Notes: generated from the sequence alone by a model not told the origin. Numbered from the stretch's first letter, positions 44,835 through 53,147 are shown. The stretch is 64,000 nucleotides of DNA from Amycolatopsis thailandensis (GCF_002234405.1 NZ_NMQT01000077.1:1-64000); one strand, 5' to 3'. Translations and numbers: made by a program.

Positions 44835-46100
44835 TCACCGGAGGTGGGCGGCGCCGATCAGGGCCAGGAGGTCGTTCTCCCCGTCGGCGACCTTGAACGA
44901 TTTCGCGTCGCGGAGCAGCTTTTCGGGATAGAAGACCTCCCCGCCGGGGAGTTCGACACCGTCGAGGCGGGTCGCTCGCGCGCCGCAGAGCTGGATCGCG
45001 AGGTCGCACACCTCGAAGGCGGTGTCCGTGGTGAACACCTTGCCGGCCGCGGAATGCGCGATCGAACCGAGGTCACCGGAGTCGGCCTGACCGTAGTTGT
45101 GGGCGTAGACCGCCCGGTTGAGCGCTCGGGCGGCTTCGAGCCGGGAGAACATCCGGAAAAGGCGCAGCTGGACGGACTGATGCTCGCGCAGAGGTTTGCC
45201 GCCTTGGACACGATGCCCGGTGTAGCTCAGCGCGCCTTCGTAGGCGGCCCGGCCCGTGCCGAACGCCAAGAGCGCCATCGAGACACTGGCCAGCGCGTGC
45301 GTCGCGTGCATGGCGATCGGGTAGGCGTTCTCACCGATCAGCAGGTATTCCTTGGGCAACCGGACGTCGGTGAAGGAAAAGCCACCCTGGTTGAGGGCCC
45401 GGAGTCCGAGTTTCTCCAGTGGCGCTGTCCGGGTGACGCCCTCGTGGTCCAGGGGGACGACGAAGATGCCGCCCTTGGCCAGGCTTTCCCCGTCGAGCGT
45501 GCAGCAGACCAGAGCGTGGGACGCGGTCACCGCGCAGCTGATCCAGTCCGCTTTGGTCCCGTTCAGCACCCACTCGTCACCGTCGAGGTGTGCCCTGGTG
45601 TCCCCGCCGCCGACGGTCAGGGACGGGGTGTGCGCCGCCATCATGTCGGAGCCGTGGTTCGGGTCGGTGATCGCGAAACAACTGGACCACGACGGCTGTT
45701 CCCCGGTGTAGTAGGGACGGCTCAGCTCGTCCACGAGCCGAGGGCTGCCGAAGTTGTAGACGAACTGGAAGACCAGCGGGGCGATGAACAGGCTGGTGGC
45801 CAGCCCGGCGTCCCCAGTGGCCAATTCCTCCAGGACGAGGAATTCCTCGAACCGGGTCAGGCCGAGCCCGCCGAACTCGGCCGGGGCGGTCAGGGTGAGG
45901 AAGCCCGCCTTGCGGGCCTCCGCCATGAACTCGAAGTACGGCGAGCCGGTCGCGACCGCTTCGGCCGCGGTCATCCGGTCGAGCCGGTGGCCGATCGGGG
46001 CCGCGTACTCCCGCGCGAACACCCGGGCACGGTCGCGCCACTCCTTCGCGTGCTCGCTGATCGTCAGGTCGAGTTCGGTGTACGGATCCCGTCGGGTCAT
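44835..46100 (-). CDS. Acyl-CoA dehydrogenase family flavoprotein
   Basis: A 421-residue protein of the FAD-dependent acyl-CoA dehydrogenase family, which introduces a C2-C3 double bond in acyl thioesters. Signatures are TLTAPAEFGGLGLTRFEE, the FAD/substrate segment CFAITDPNHGSDM, WVLNGTKADWIS and FGTGRAAYEGALSYTGHRVQ. The C-terminal segment usually reading YEGT, which holds the catalytic Glu in the medium-chain type, here reads VADGENDLL, so the base may be Asp or lie elsewhere as in other subtypes. The ATG at 46100 has AGGAGA upstream and overlaps the HAD gene stop (ATGA). It is the last gene of the operon beginning at 50007. The substrate may be an acyl or prenyl-derived thioester; this is inference. 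Confidence 0.88.
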   Translation of the reverse strand: MTRRDPYTELDLTISEHAKEWRDRARVFAREYAAPIGHRLDRMTAAEAVATGSPYFEFMAEARKAGFLTLTAPAEFGGLGLTRFEEFLVLEELATGDAGLATSLFIAPLVFQFVYNFGSPRLVDELSRPYYTGEQPSWSSCFAITDPNHGSDMMAAHTPSLTVGGGDTRAHLDGDEWVLNGTKADWISCAVTASHALVCCTLDGESLAKGGIFVVPLDHEGVTRTAPLEKLGLRALNQGGFSFTDVRLPKEYLLIGENAYPIAMHATHALASVSMALLAFGTGRAAYEGALSYTGHRVQGGKPLREHQSVQLRLFRMFSRLEAARALNRAVYAHNYGQADSGDLGSIAHSAAGKVFTTDTAFEVCDLAIQLCGARATRLDGVELPGGEVFYPEKLLRDAKSFKVADGENDLLALIGAAHLR

Positions 46101-46819
46101 TTCTCCTGCTCCTTCGGTCGGTTCAGGCGCTCCAGTACCACGGAGCAGGTGGCCAAGATCGTTTCGCGGTCGACGACGTGCCAATCCCGGCCGCTGCTCA
46201 GGGCGTGGAGTTCGTCGTCGGGTTCGAACGCGAAGGCGGCGCCCGCGTGGGTGAAGACCTCCGCGTCGATTCCGCCGTTGCCGACGGCGACGGTGACGCC
46301 GCGTTCGACGTCGCCGGTCGCCATGAGCTCCCGGACCACCGCGGCCTTGCCACCGGGTAACCCGGGGGTGCTCAGGAGTTCGCCGGTGAACCGCCCGCCC
46401 GATTCGGCCAGCCGGGCGCCGTACGCCGAATGCAGGCCGAGGTCGGCCACCGCCTCCCACAGGGGGAGCTCGGAATTGCCGGAGACGAGGACGATCCGGT
46501 AGCGATACCGTTTGAACAGGGCGATGAGCTGCCCGGCGAAGGGGAAGAGCTCGTCGCGGCACGCCCGCCACGTCCGGGTGGCGGTTTCCCTGGCCTCGGC
46601 GACCGCGGCACCGCGCAACGCCTGCGCATAGGCCTGATACGCCTCGGTCATCGCTTGGCGACGCGAGTGCCCACCGGACGCGTAGCCGCGGATCGCCCGC
46701 AGGCAGGCCAGCCCGTCGTCCTTGTCGCAGACGCCGTCCTCGATGAGGTCCTCCAGGTAGCGGGTGCCGAGAACACCGCGCAACAGCGTGCCGTCCAGGT
46801 CCAGCACGGCGTAGCTCAC
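46097..46819 (-). CDS. HAD-superfamily (subclass IB-like) phosphatase
   Basis: A 240-residue HAD phosphohydrolase resembling phosphoserine-phosphatase-type enzymes. Motif I is LDLDGTLLRG with the nucleophile and acid/base Asp, motif II is VLVSGNSE, and motif III Lys is in GGKAAVV. Motif IV reads VGNGGIDAE where VGDxxxD is usual, so the first Mg-binding Asp is Asn while the second remains. A helical cap follows motif I. The GTG start overlaps the polyprenyl synthase stop (GTGA), and its end overlaps the acyl-CoA dehydrogenase start. In this position, removing phosphate from a prenyl (di)phosphate made by the neighbour is a reasonable but unproven role. Confidence 0.87.
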   Translation of the reverse strand: MSYAVLDLDGTLLRGVLGTRYLEDLIEDGVCDKDDGLACLRAIRGYASGGHSRRQAMTEAYQAYAQALRGAAVAEARETATRTWRACRDELFPFAGQLIALFKRYRYRIVLVSGNSELPLWEAVADLGLHSAYGARLAESGGRFTGELLSTPGLPGGKAAVVRELMATGDVERGVTVAVGNGGIDAEVFTHAGAAFAFEPDDELHALSSGRDWHVVDRETILATCSVVLERLNRPKEQEK

Positions 46820-47895
46820 GATTCGCGCTCCACCAGCAGTGCGGCGAGGTGACGCAGATCGGCGGCCGCGGAGGGCGGTAGCGGCGAAGTGTCGAGCACG
46901 GCGAGGGCTTCGGCGGTGCGGTCGGCGATCATGTTCTCCACCATCGCCGGGGCGCCGGTGCCTTCGATGACCTCCAAGACCCGGAGCGCGTCTTGCTCAC
47001 TCAGCCGCGGGTCGCCGACGTGCTTCTCCAACAGCGCGAGCCCGGCGGTGTCCGCACGCTGCGCGGCCAGGGCGAGCAGGACGGTGCGTTTACCCTCGCG
47101 CAAGTCGTCGAAGACGGGTTTGCCGGTCGTGGCCGAGTTCCCGAAGAGACCGAGAAGATCGTCTCGCAACTGGAACGCGTCCCCCACCGGCAGGGCGAAC
47201 CGGCTGAGTCGATCGAGCAGGTCGGAGTCCGCGCCGGCCAGCAGCGCGCCCAGTTGGAGCGGACGTTCGACGGTGTACCTCGCCGTCTTGTACCGGATGA
47301 CGGTCAGGGGAGCGCCGTGGTCGTCGAGGGGGTTGAGGCAGGTGAAAAGGTCCAGGTACTGGCCGTAGTGCATCTCTTCGCGCATCTGGTCGACCAGCGA
47401 GCAGACGGCGGAGCGACGGCCGGGTGGCAGCGCCGCGCCCGTGAGCAGCTCGGTCGACCACATCAGCGCCATGTCGCCGATCAGGATCGCCGCCGCCTCA
47501 CCGAAGCGCCGCGCGTTCCGGGCACGCGGATACCGGTCCGCGATCGAGCGATGGACGCTCGGCCTGGATCGACGGGTCGCGCTGTCGTCGATCACGTCGT
47601 CGTGGATGAGCGCGAACGCCTGGTACAGCTCGAGTGCCGCCGCCACGTCGATGACCGTGTCCGGTAGCCCGGTGCCACCGGCGGCCCGCCATCCCGCCGA
47701 GCAGAGCATGGGGCGTAACCGTTTGCCGCCCGCGGTGACGAAATCCCTGAGTGTTTCGGGAATCTCCGGACTGAGACCCCGGCAGGCGGCGTCGTCCCGT
47801 TTGGCTTCCAGGAAGAGGGTGAGCCGGGTCAGGACCCGCTCCCGGACCTCGTCGAAATCCAGGGACAGGCCGGTGTGTTCCGTGTAGACGGTCAT
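46816..47895 (-). CDS. Polyprenyl diphosphate synthase, probably GGPP-type
   Basis: A 359-residue trans-prenyltransferase that joins IPP to allylic diphosphates. GGKRLRP (56-62), the first Asp-rich motif DDVIDDS (99-105) and the second DDLLGLFG (245-252) followed by TGKP are present. The fifth residue before the first motif is aromatic (F94), a feature of type I geranylgeranyl diphosphate synthases, so C20 is the likely product, though this rule is not absolute. The residue after the second motif is Asn where Asp is common. It overlaps the HAD gene by GTGA and follows the F420-type gene by 16 bp. It is the only isoprenoid chain enzyme here, and no terpene cyclase is adjacent. Confidence 0.93.
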   Translation of the reverse strand: MTVYTEHTGLSLDFDEVRERVLTRLTLFLEAKRDDAACRGLSPEIPETLRDFVTAGGKRLRPMLCSAGWRAAGGTGLPDTVIDVAAALELYQAFALIHDDVIDDSATRRSRPSVHRSIADRYPRARNARRFGEAAAILIGDMALMWSTELLTGAALPPGRRSAVCSLVDQMREEMHYGQYLDLFTCLNPLDDHGAPLTVIRYKTARYTVERPLQLGALLAGADSDLLDRLSRFALPVGDAFQLRDDLLGLFGNSATTGKPVFDDLREGKRTVLLALAAQRADTAGLALLEKHVGDPRLSEQDALRVLEVIEGTGAPAMVENMIADRTAEALAVLDTSPLPPSAAADLRHLAALLVERES

Positions 47896-47911
47896 GGGGT
47901 GACTCCTGTGC

Positions 47912-48409
47912 TCACGAAGACGGTGCCTTGTCGAGGGCGAAGATGCGGAAGCTCCCGCGCCCGCTGTTGTCCAGGTAGTCCTGGTAGGCGGGGCCGTAGC
48001 TGGTGATGAGCCGCCACTGCGAGTCGTGGTCCTCGCCGGTGAGCAGTCGCGCGGTGACCGGGAGGACCTGGTTGCCCAGGGTGACCGTCGCCCTCGGATC
48101 GGCGAGGAGGTTTTCCGACCACGCCGGATGCCTGCGGTCGCCGAAATTCGACGCGACCACGGCGTAGGAGTCCCCGTAGGGAGAGAAAAAGAGCGGCGAG
48201 GAGTACTGCTTGCCGCTACGACGGCCGGTGGTGGTGAGCAGCAGCGTGCCGGCGCCGGTGGTGCCGCCGAGGCTGAACCTGCCCTTGGTCCGTTCCAGCA
48301 GGAAGCGATCCGCGGGCACCAGCACCGTGCGCATGAACGTGATGAACCAGCGTTTCGGGGCGACGCGGATCATCGTCTTCCAGAGGATGGCCTGCACTCG
48401 TTCTTTCAC
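47912..48409 (-). CDS. Deazaflavin (F420)-dependent nitroreductase-family oxidoreductase
   Basis: A 165-residue protein of the Ddn-like FDOR-A family, which uses reduced coenzyme F420. Family features are LLLTTTGRRSGKQYSSPL (split-barrel start with the RRSGK F420 phosphate-binding motif), VVASNFGDRRHPAWSENLLADP and VTARLLTGED. The N-terminal helix (WKTMIRVAPKRWFITFMRT) is amphipathic. The GTG start overlaps the stop of the GMC oxidoreductase gene (GTGA). In an operon with a prenyl synthase it could reduce double bonds of a prenyl chain, as some family members reduce isoprenoid quinones; this is inference. Confidence 0.9.
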   Translation of the reverse strand: MKERVQAILWKTMIRVAPKRWFITFMRTVLVPADRFLLERTKGRFSLGGTTGAGTLLLTTTGRRSGKQYSSPLFFSPYGDSYAVVASNFGDRRHPAWSENLLADPRATVTLGNQVLPVTARLLTGEDHDSQWRLITSYGPAYQDYLDNSGRGSFRIFALDKAPSS

Positions 48410-50007
48410 GACGAAAACTCCCGGATGATGAGGTCGGCGGCCCGCTCGGCGAGCATGACGGTCGGGGCGTGGGTGTGCCCCCGGGTGATCCGTGGCATGA
48501 CCGAGGCGTCCACGACCCGGAGGCCGGCGACCCCGCGTACGCGCAGTCGCGCGTCCACCACGGCGCCGTCGTCCGTCCCCATCCGGCAGGTGCCCGCCAG
48601 GTGGTAGACGGTGTCGGTGTGCGCCCGGACGTGCTTCTCGACGCTTTCGGCGTCGTCGGGGTCGAGCGCCGGATACCAGGACTCGCCGACGTACGGCGCG
48701 AGCGCCGTCGTGCCGAACATCCGGCGCGCGATCTCGACACCCTGGGTCAGCCGCCGCAGGTCATGGCCGTCCGGGTCGGAGAACGTGCCGAAATCGATCT
48801 CCGGAGCGTCGGCCGGGTCCGCGGACCGGAGCCGGACCTGTCCGGAGCTCTCCGGTTGCAGCAGCACGACGGCGATGGTGAGCGCGTGATCGGATGGCGG
48901 GTCGATTCCGTGGTTGACGAAGGCCACCGGCAGGAAACTGATCTCCAGGTCCGGCGCGGGTTGCTCGGGGCCGCTCGCGAGGAAGCAGGCGGCTTCGGCC
49001 ACATTCGAGGTCAGCGGGCCGCGGCGGTCGGACTCGTAGAGCGCGGCGGCTGCCGGCTCGCCCGCGGACGCCAGTGTGACCGGCTTCTCGCAGTGGACGA
49101 TCAGCGGCGTGAACACGTGGTCCTGCAGGCCGAGCCCGACACCCGGGACATCGGCGACACAGGCGATGCCGTGCTCGGCCAGTTGCGCCGCCGGACCGAT
49201 GCCGGACAGCAGCAGCAGTTGAGGCGAGTTGACGGCGCCCGCGCTGAGCACGACCTCGCGCCGCGCGGTGAGCGTGACCTCGTCGCCGTCGGAGGTCAGG
49301 ACCTCGACTCCGGTGGCCCGGCCGTCGTCGACGACGATCCGCTGGACGTGCATCCCGGTCAGGAGCTCCAGGCCGGGATGCCGGAGGGTACGCAGATAGC
49401 CGTCCGCCGCGCTCCAGCGTTCACCACGACGCTGGGCCGTGGGGATGCGTCCGGCCCCGGTGTGGTCGCCTCCGTTCACCCCTGCGGACCGTGGTAGCCC
49501 GAGCTCGTCGCAGGCGTCGAGGAAAGCGGGCGTCGCCTCGGACTCGCCGCGCACGTCTTCGACGTACAGCGGGCCGTCCGAGCCGTACACGTCCGCCTCG
49601 TCCTCGCCGACGCGGCGTTCCGACCGGCGGAAGTAGGGTTCGACGTCCGCGTAGGACCATCCCTCGGCGCCCGCCTCCGCCCAGCCGTCGAAGTCGGCGC
49701 GGTGACCGCGGGTCCAGACGTTGGCGTTGATCGACGAGCAGCCACCCAGAACCCGGCCCCTGGGGACTCGGATCGCACGTCCGGTCAGGCCGGGCTGCGG
49801 GGTGCTGCGGTAGTCCCAGTCGGCTTCGCTGCCGAAGAGGGCGGGGAACGCGACCGGGATCTTGATCGCCGGGTTGTCGTCGGGGCCGCCGGCTTCGACC
49901 AACGCCACGGTGACGTCGTGTTCGGCGCCGAGGCGGGCCGCGATGGCGCATCCGGCCGATCCGGCGCCGACGACGATGTAGTCGAAGGCGCGTGCTGCGT
50001 CCGTCAT
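48406..50007 (-). CDS. GMC-family FAD-dependent alcohol oxidase/dehydrogenase
   Basis: A 533-residue glucose-methanol-choline oxidoreductase. The N-terminal Rossmann motif is VVGAGSAGCAIAARL, and the first GMC signature is RGRVLGGCSSINANVW. AGAVNSPQLLLLSGIGP is the second signature. The catalytic pair is H469 in YHLAGTCRMG and H513 in HTHAPTVML. Such enzymes oxidise primary alcohols to aldehydes, for example choline or prenyl alcohols, passing electrons to O2 or another acceptor. The ATG at 50007 follows GGAGGG; longer starts have none. It is the first gene of the five-gene operon running to 44835, and a perfect palindrome lies 90 bp upstream. Confidence 0.92.
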   Translation of the reverse strand: MTDAARAFDYIVVGAGSAGCAIAARLGAEHDVTVALVEAGGPDDNPAIKIPVAFPALFGSEADWDYRSTPQPGLTGRAIRVPRGRVLGGCSSINANVWTRGHRADFDGWAEAGAEGWSYADVEPYFRRSERRVGEDEADVYGSDGPLYVEDVRGESEATPAFLDACDELGLPRSAGVNGGDHTGAGRIPTAQRRGERWSAADGYLRTLRHPGLELLTGMHVQRIVVDDGRATGVEVLTSDGDEVTLTARREVVLSAGAVNSPQLLLLSGIGPAAQLAEHGIACVADVPGVGLGLQDHVFTPLIVHCEKPVTLASAGEPAAAALYESDRRGPLTSNVAEAACFLASGPEQPAPDLEISFLPVAFVNHGIDPPSDHALTIAVVLLQPESSGQVRLRSADPADAPEIDFGTFSDPDGHDLRRLTQGVEIARRMFGTTALAPYVGESWYPALDPDDAESVEKHVRAHTDTVYHLAGTCRMGTDDGAVVDARLRVRGVAGLRVVDASVMPRITRGHTHAPTVMLAERAADLIIREFSS

Positions 50008-50479
50008 AAGGGATTTCCCTCCATCTGGCCCTCGTCGGGAAGAGGATGGGCTGCGGCGGTGTGGCTGCGGGTATAGGCACTGCTGGTCTACCGGATCACG
50101 ATCGCCCGATCGTGGCGGGCGGTGTGAATTTCCGGTATTTCCGCCCCAAAGGACACCGGACGGGACCGCGCCGGTCGGCGCGAAAGCGCCCCGGTACTGA
50201 ACAAAAAGTCCTGGTTTCGGCGACGGGAACGCGATGTGGCGCACACTTGCCGACGAAGGACACGGTCGTCGCCGTGGGTCGAAGTGTGATCATGGTTTTG
50301 TTCTCGGGGATGGAAACTTCGAGAATTCGTTCAAAGAATTTGCTCGAAAACACTTTCTTCGCGCGCCGAACCTGAGATTTCCGTTAGGGTCTGCGAACCA
50401 TCATCGGAAAGAAAATCACGCGCTACGCGTCTTCCGTGGTTTTCCTGCGAGGCCCGCGATCGCTTGAGGAGTACGAGCT
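50008..50479. promoter_or_regulatory. Divergent promoter region of the isoprenoid operon and the NDH-2-like gene
   Basis: About 470 bp between two divergent genes, AT-richer around 50285-50400. Apart from the palindrome at 50097-50114 no gene or structure was found. Confidence 0.55.
50097..50114. promoter_or_regulatory. Perfect 18-bp palindromic operator candidate
   Basis: CACGATCG-CC-CGATCGTG is an exact inverted repeat located 90 bp upstream of the GMC start at 50007. Size and position fit an operator for a dimeric repressor such as a TetR-type regulator. No such regulator gene is adjacent. Confidence 0.55.
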
Positions 50480-51703
50480 ATGAGTACGACCGAACAACGG
50501 CGCCATGTCGTCCTGCTGGGCGCGGGTTATCTGTCGATCTGGTCGTACCGGGCGTTGAAGCGCAAGGTTGGCAAGCAGGTCGACTTCACCGTCGTCGCCC
50601 CGGCGACCGCGCACACCTTCCATGGCTGGACCGGCGAGGTCCTTTCCGGCGAACTGCCGCCGGACGCGCAACTGAGCCCGATTTCCGAAGCGATGCCCAC
50701 CGCGCGGCACGTGCGAGGACACGCCAGGAGCGTGGATCGCGCAGCCCGGACCGTGGAAGTCGAACGGGTCGACGGGACGAAACAGACCCTCCACTACGAC
50801 CATCTGATCGTGGGCACCGGGCAGTACGAAGACGTGAGCCGGGTGGAGGGGATGGAGGAGCACGCGTACCGGCTGCGGGACGCGGGCCGGACCGGGAAAC
50901 TCGTCGCCCACCTCGACGAGTGCGTGGAGAGCGCCCGTTCGTCGACCGAGGAGAAGCTGCGCGCCAAGGCACTGACCGTGGTCGTGGCAGGCGGCGGTCT
51001 GGCCGGGATCGAAGCGTCGGTCGCGATCGCGCAGCGGCTGGCCCGTGCCACGGAGGGAACCCCGGAACGGGAGTACGCCGAAGTCGTTCTCGTCACTCCC
51101 ACCGGTGAACTGGCGAAGGAGATGCCGCCCAAGCTGCGCGCGCATGTCCGCAAAGAGATCCAGGACAACGGAGTACGTCTCATCGCGCCGGCCCGGGTCG
51201 TCGCCGTGGGCTCCGACGGGGTGAAGCTCGACGACGGTTCCTGGCTGGCGGCGTCCACTGTGGTCGCGGCGATCGGGAACAGCCCGCGTCCGTTGCCGGG
51301 ACTCGACGATCTGCCGGTCGACGACCGCGGAGCCGTACGGGCCGATCGCATGCTGCAGATCGCGCCGGAGGTGTGGAGCGGCGGCGACGCGGCGTCCGTG
51401 CCACTGGCGTCCGGCGAACCGTGCCCGGTCGACGCGGCCTGGGCGATCGGACAGGGAAGCTGGGTCGGCGGGAACGTGGCACGGGTGATCCAAGGCCGCG
51501 CGCAGCGTGAGTTCACCTGGAAGAGCGTCGGGGTCACCGCCGGTTTCGGTCGCGGTCACGCCGTGCTGGAGGCCTGGGGGATGTCGTTCCGCGGCCGCCC
51601 CGCCTGGCTGTCGAGGGCGGCGTTTTTCGGTTACTACCTTCCTTCACGGCCCCAGTTGCGCCGTGTGCTCCGGATGCTCGTGGCCCGGCGCCGGGGAAAG
51701 TAA
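50480..51703 (+). CDS. NDH-2-like FAD/NAD(P)-dependent oxidoreductase
   Basis: A 407-residue two-dinucleotide-binding flavoprotein. The FAD site is VVLLGAGYLSIWSYRAL, the NAD(P) site is VVVAGGGLAGIEASVAI, and the distal FAD motif is VWSGGDAASVP. DHLIVGTGQ lies between. This is the layout of type II NADH dehydrogenases and ferredoxin-reductase-like enzymes. The C-terminal amphipathic and basic part (FFGYYLPSRPQLRRVLRML) could bind the membrane, as in NDH-2. No redox-active Cys pair is seen. The ATG at 50480 follows GAGGAGTACG. It is divergent from the GMC operon and could supply or accept electrons for it, but no specific link is shown. Confidence 0.87.
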   Translation: MSTTEQRRHVVLLGAGYLSIWSYRALKRKVGKQVDFTVVAPATAHTFHGWTGEVLSGELPPDAQLSPISEAMPTARHVRGHARSVDRAARTVEVERVDGTKQTLHYDHLIVGTGQYEDVSRVEGMEEHAYRLRDAGRTGKLVAHLDECVESARSSTEEKLRAKALTVVVAGGGLAGIEASVAIAQRLARATEGTPEREYAEVVLVTPTGELAKEMPPKLRAHVRKEIQDNGVRLIAPARVVAVGSDGVKLDDGSWLAASTVVAAIGNSPRPLPGLDDLPVDDRGAVRADRMLQIAPEVWSGGDAASVPLASGEPCPVDAAWAIGQGSWVGGNVARVIQGRAQREFTWKSVGVTAGFGRGHAVLEAWGMSFRGRPAWLSRAAFFGYYLPSRPQLRRVLRMLVARRRGK

Positions 51704-51716
51704 CCGGCGCGGGTTG

Positions 51717-51775
51717 GTGTGTTGCGAAAGCCACTTTGGCAACCTTCACCGTTGTGAAAGCGGTTTTCGCAACAC
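51717..51775. repeat. Inverted repeat, GTTGCGAAAGCC family
   Basis: GTGTTGCGAAAGCCACTTT pairs with AAGCGGTTTTCGCAACAC, with two or three mismatches. The loop contains GGCAACCTTCACCGTTG, the reverse complement of the loop motif seen at 3470-3490, so the element is present here in the opposite sense. Confidence 0.8.
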
Positions 51776-51810
51776 GCCTCGCCGCCGATCGGCACGGCCT
51801 TTGAGGCGTC

Positions 51811-51876
51811 GGTCCAGGTGGTCGTGAGTGTTTTGGGTCGTTCTAACGACACTTTTCACTCACGACCACCTCGACC
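51811..51876. repeat. Inverted repeat, GGTGGTCGTGAGTG family
   Basis: AGGTGGTCGTGAGTG pairs exactly with CACTCACGACCACCT around a 26-base loop that itself contains GTCGTTCTAACGAC. The arms match the outer arms of the element at 3603-3924. Confidence 0.85.
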
Positions 51877-51900
51877 AGGCGCGCTCCGGCAGCGCGCGAC

Positions 51901-51952
51901 GTCGCGAAAGCCACTTTCGGGACGTCTGGTGTCGTGAAAGTGGCTTTCGCGA
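51901..51952. repeat. Perfect 18-bp inverted repeat, GAAAGCCACTTTC family
   Basis: GTCGCGAAAGCCACTTTC and GAAAGTGGCTTTCGCGAC are exact reverse complements around a loop of about 16 bases. It is nearly identical to 3785-3841. Confidence 0.9.
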
Positions 51953-52102
51953 CACGCCTCGCCGCCGGGCTGTGTCGGGCAGGCCGGGTCGCGGTTCGTG
52001 AAGTGATTCCCTCCTTATCGACGGGACCCGTCCGATGATGTGGACGCAGCGGACCCATGCGGCGAAGGTGGCTTGAAGGAGCACTGGGCCCGAGGAGGAA
52101 CA

Positions 52103-53092
52103 ATGCGATACCGAAGACTGCTCACCCTGTTCGCCGCACTCATCGCACTGCTGGCGGCCACGGCCGCTATTCCCGCGACATCGTCCGCGCAGGGTTCGGT
52201 CGACGTCGCCACCCGCGTCGCGGATTCGGTCGGCTTCGCGTCCGGGGGAATCCACCTCGAGAACGGGAAAGCCGTCGTCAATGTCGTCGACGACGCCGCC
52301 GAGCGGAAGGTGCGCTCCGCCGGGCTCAAGGCGAAAAAGGTCAAGCGTTCCCTTTCGGCCCTGACCGCAGTGAAGAACCAGCTGGACAAGATCACGAACG
52401 TCCCCCAGACCGCATGGGGCATCGACACGAGTGCCAATCAGGTCGTCGTCACCGTCTACGACACGGCGGCGAAGACGTCCGCCGACCGGGTCACCGCGGC
52501 CGCCGCGGCGTTCGGCGACAGCGTCCGGGTCGAGCGGCGCACCGGAAAGCTCTCTCTTCACATCGCCGGCGGCGAGCAGATCAGCAGCAGCGCCGGGGCC
52601 AACTGTTCGCTGGGCTTCAATGTCACGCGCGACGGCCAGCCGTTCATGCTCACCGCCGGGCACTGCACGAACGCCGGTGGAACGTGGTCCGGTGGCGACG
52701 TCACGGGCGCGCCGGTCGTCGCGAGTGACTGCCCTGGCGCGGACACCGGTCTGCTGTCGCGCCCGAACGGTACCGGGCCGGGACAGATCGTCAACGGTCA
52801 GCGCATCACCTCCGCGGCGGTTCCCCTTGTAGGACAGCAGATCCAGTCCCATGGCAAGACGACCGGGACACGCGCGGGCCGGATCATCGCGGTGAATCAG
52901 TCGGTCAACACCGACGTCGGCGTCATCAACAACACGTTCATCGCGGAAATCGTGACACTGCCCGGTGACTCCGGCGGTCCGGCGTATGCCGGGACCCGCG
53001 GTCTCGGCACTCTTTCCGGCGGTGACGACCGGGTCAGCTTCTACTACCCGCTCACCCTGGCGATGCAGGCCTACCGGCTCAAACTCGCCTGA
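52103..53092 (+). CDS. Secreted S1-family serine protease (streptogrisin-like) with propeptide
   Basis: A 330-residue exported protein. The signal peptide (MRYRRLLTLFAALIALLAA, cleavage near SSAQG) is followed by a propeptide of about 120 residues. The catalytic triad of chymotrypsin-type alpha-lytic/streptogrisin proteases is visible: H187 in TAGHCTN, D214 in GADTGLL and S290 in GDSGGP. The paired Cys around His (ANCSLGF ... GHC) fit a disulfide. These enzymes mature by autocatalytic removal of the propeptide in the medium. The ATG at 52103 follows GAGGAGGAACA. It lies 107 bp before the second giant gene on the same strand, separated by a strong hairpin, so co-transcription is doubtful although a processing role is conceivable. 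Confidence 0.93.
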   Translation: MRYRRLLTLFAALIALLAATAAIPATSSAQGSVDVATRVADSVGFASGGIHLENGKAVVNVVDDAAERKVRSAGLKAKKVKRSLSALTAVKNQLDKITNVPQTAWGIDTSANQVVVTVYDTAAKTSADRVTAAAAAFGDSVRVERRTGKLSLHIAGGEQISSSAGANCSLGFNVTRDGQPFMLTAGHCTNAGGTWSGGDVTGAPVVASDCPGADTGLLSRPNGTGPGQIVNGQRITSAAVPLVGQQIQSHGKTTGTRAGRIIAVNQSVNTDVGVINNTFIAEIVTLPGDSGGPAYAGTRGLGTLSGGDDRVSFYYPLTLAMQAYRLKLA

Positions 53093-53111
53093 CGACCCAC
53101 GGCACCGTCCC

Positions 53112-53147
53112 GACCGATCCGGGCCGTACCGACGGCCCGGATCGGTC
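53112..53147 (+). terminator. Hairpin terminator after the S1 protease gene
   Basis: GACCGATCCGGGCCGT and ACGGCCCGGATCGGTC form a perfect 16-bp stem with an ACCG loop. There is no T-run, as is common for actinomycete terminators, but stem strength and position 20 bp after the stop support termination. Confidence 0.75.

Larger units (their letters stand above)
51704..52102. other. Intergenic region with palindromic repeats
   Basis: About 400 bp that hold three inverted repeats (51717-51775, 51811-51876, 51901-51952) of the same families as 3453-3924. The last 100 bp should contain the promoter of the S1 protease. No gene is seen. Confidence 0.65.

Noticed and set aside
44844..46502. 552-codon plus-strand frame opposite the acyl-CoA dehydrogenase and HAD genes
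   Set aside because: The minus-strand genes carry family motifs and ATGA overlaps; the plus frame has none.
44835..50007. A complete carotenoid or cyclised terpene cluster
   Set aside because: Only a chain-elongating synthase is present; phytoene synthase/desaturase and terpene-cyclase motifs are absent.
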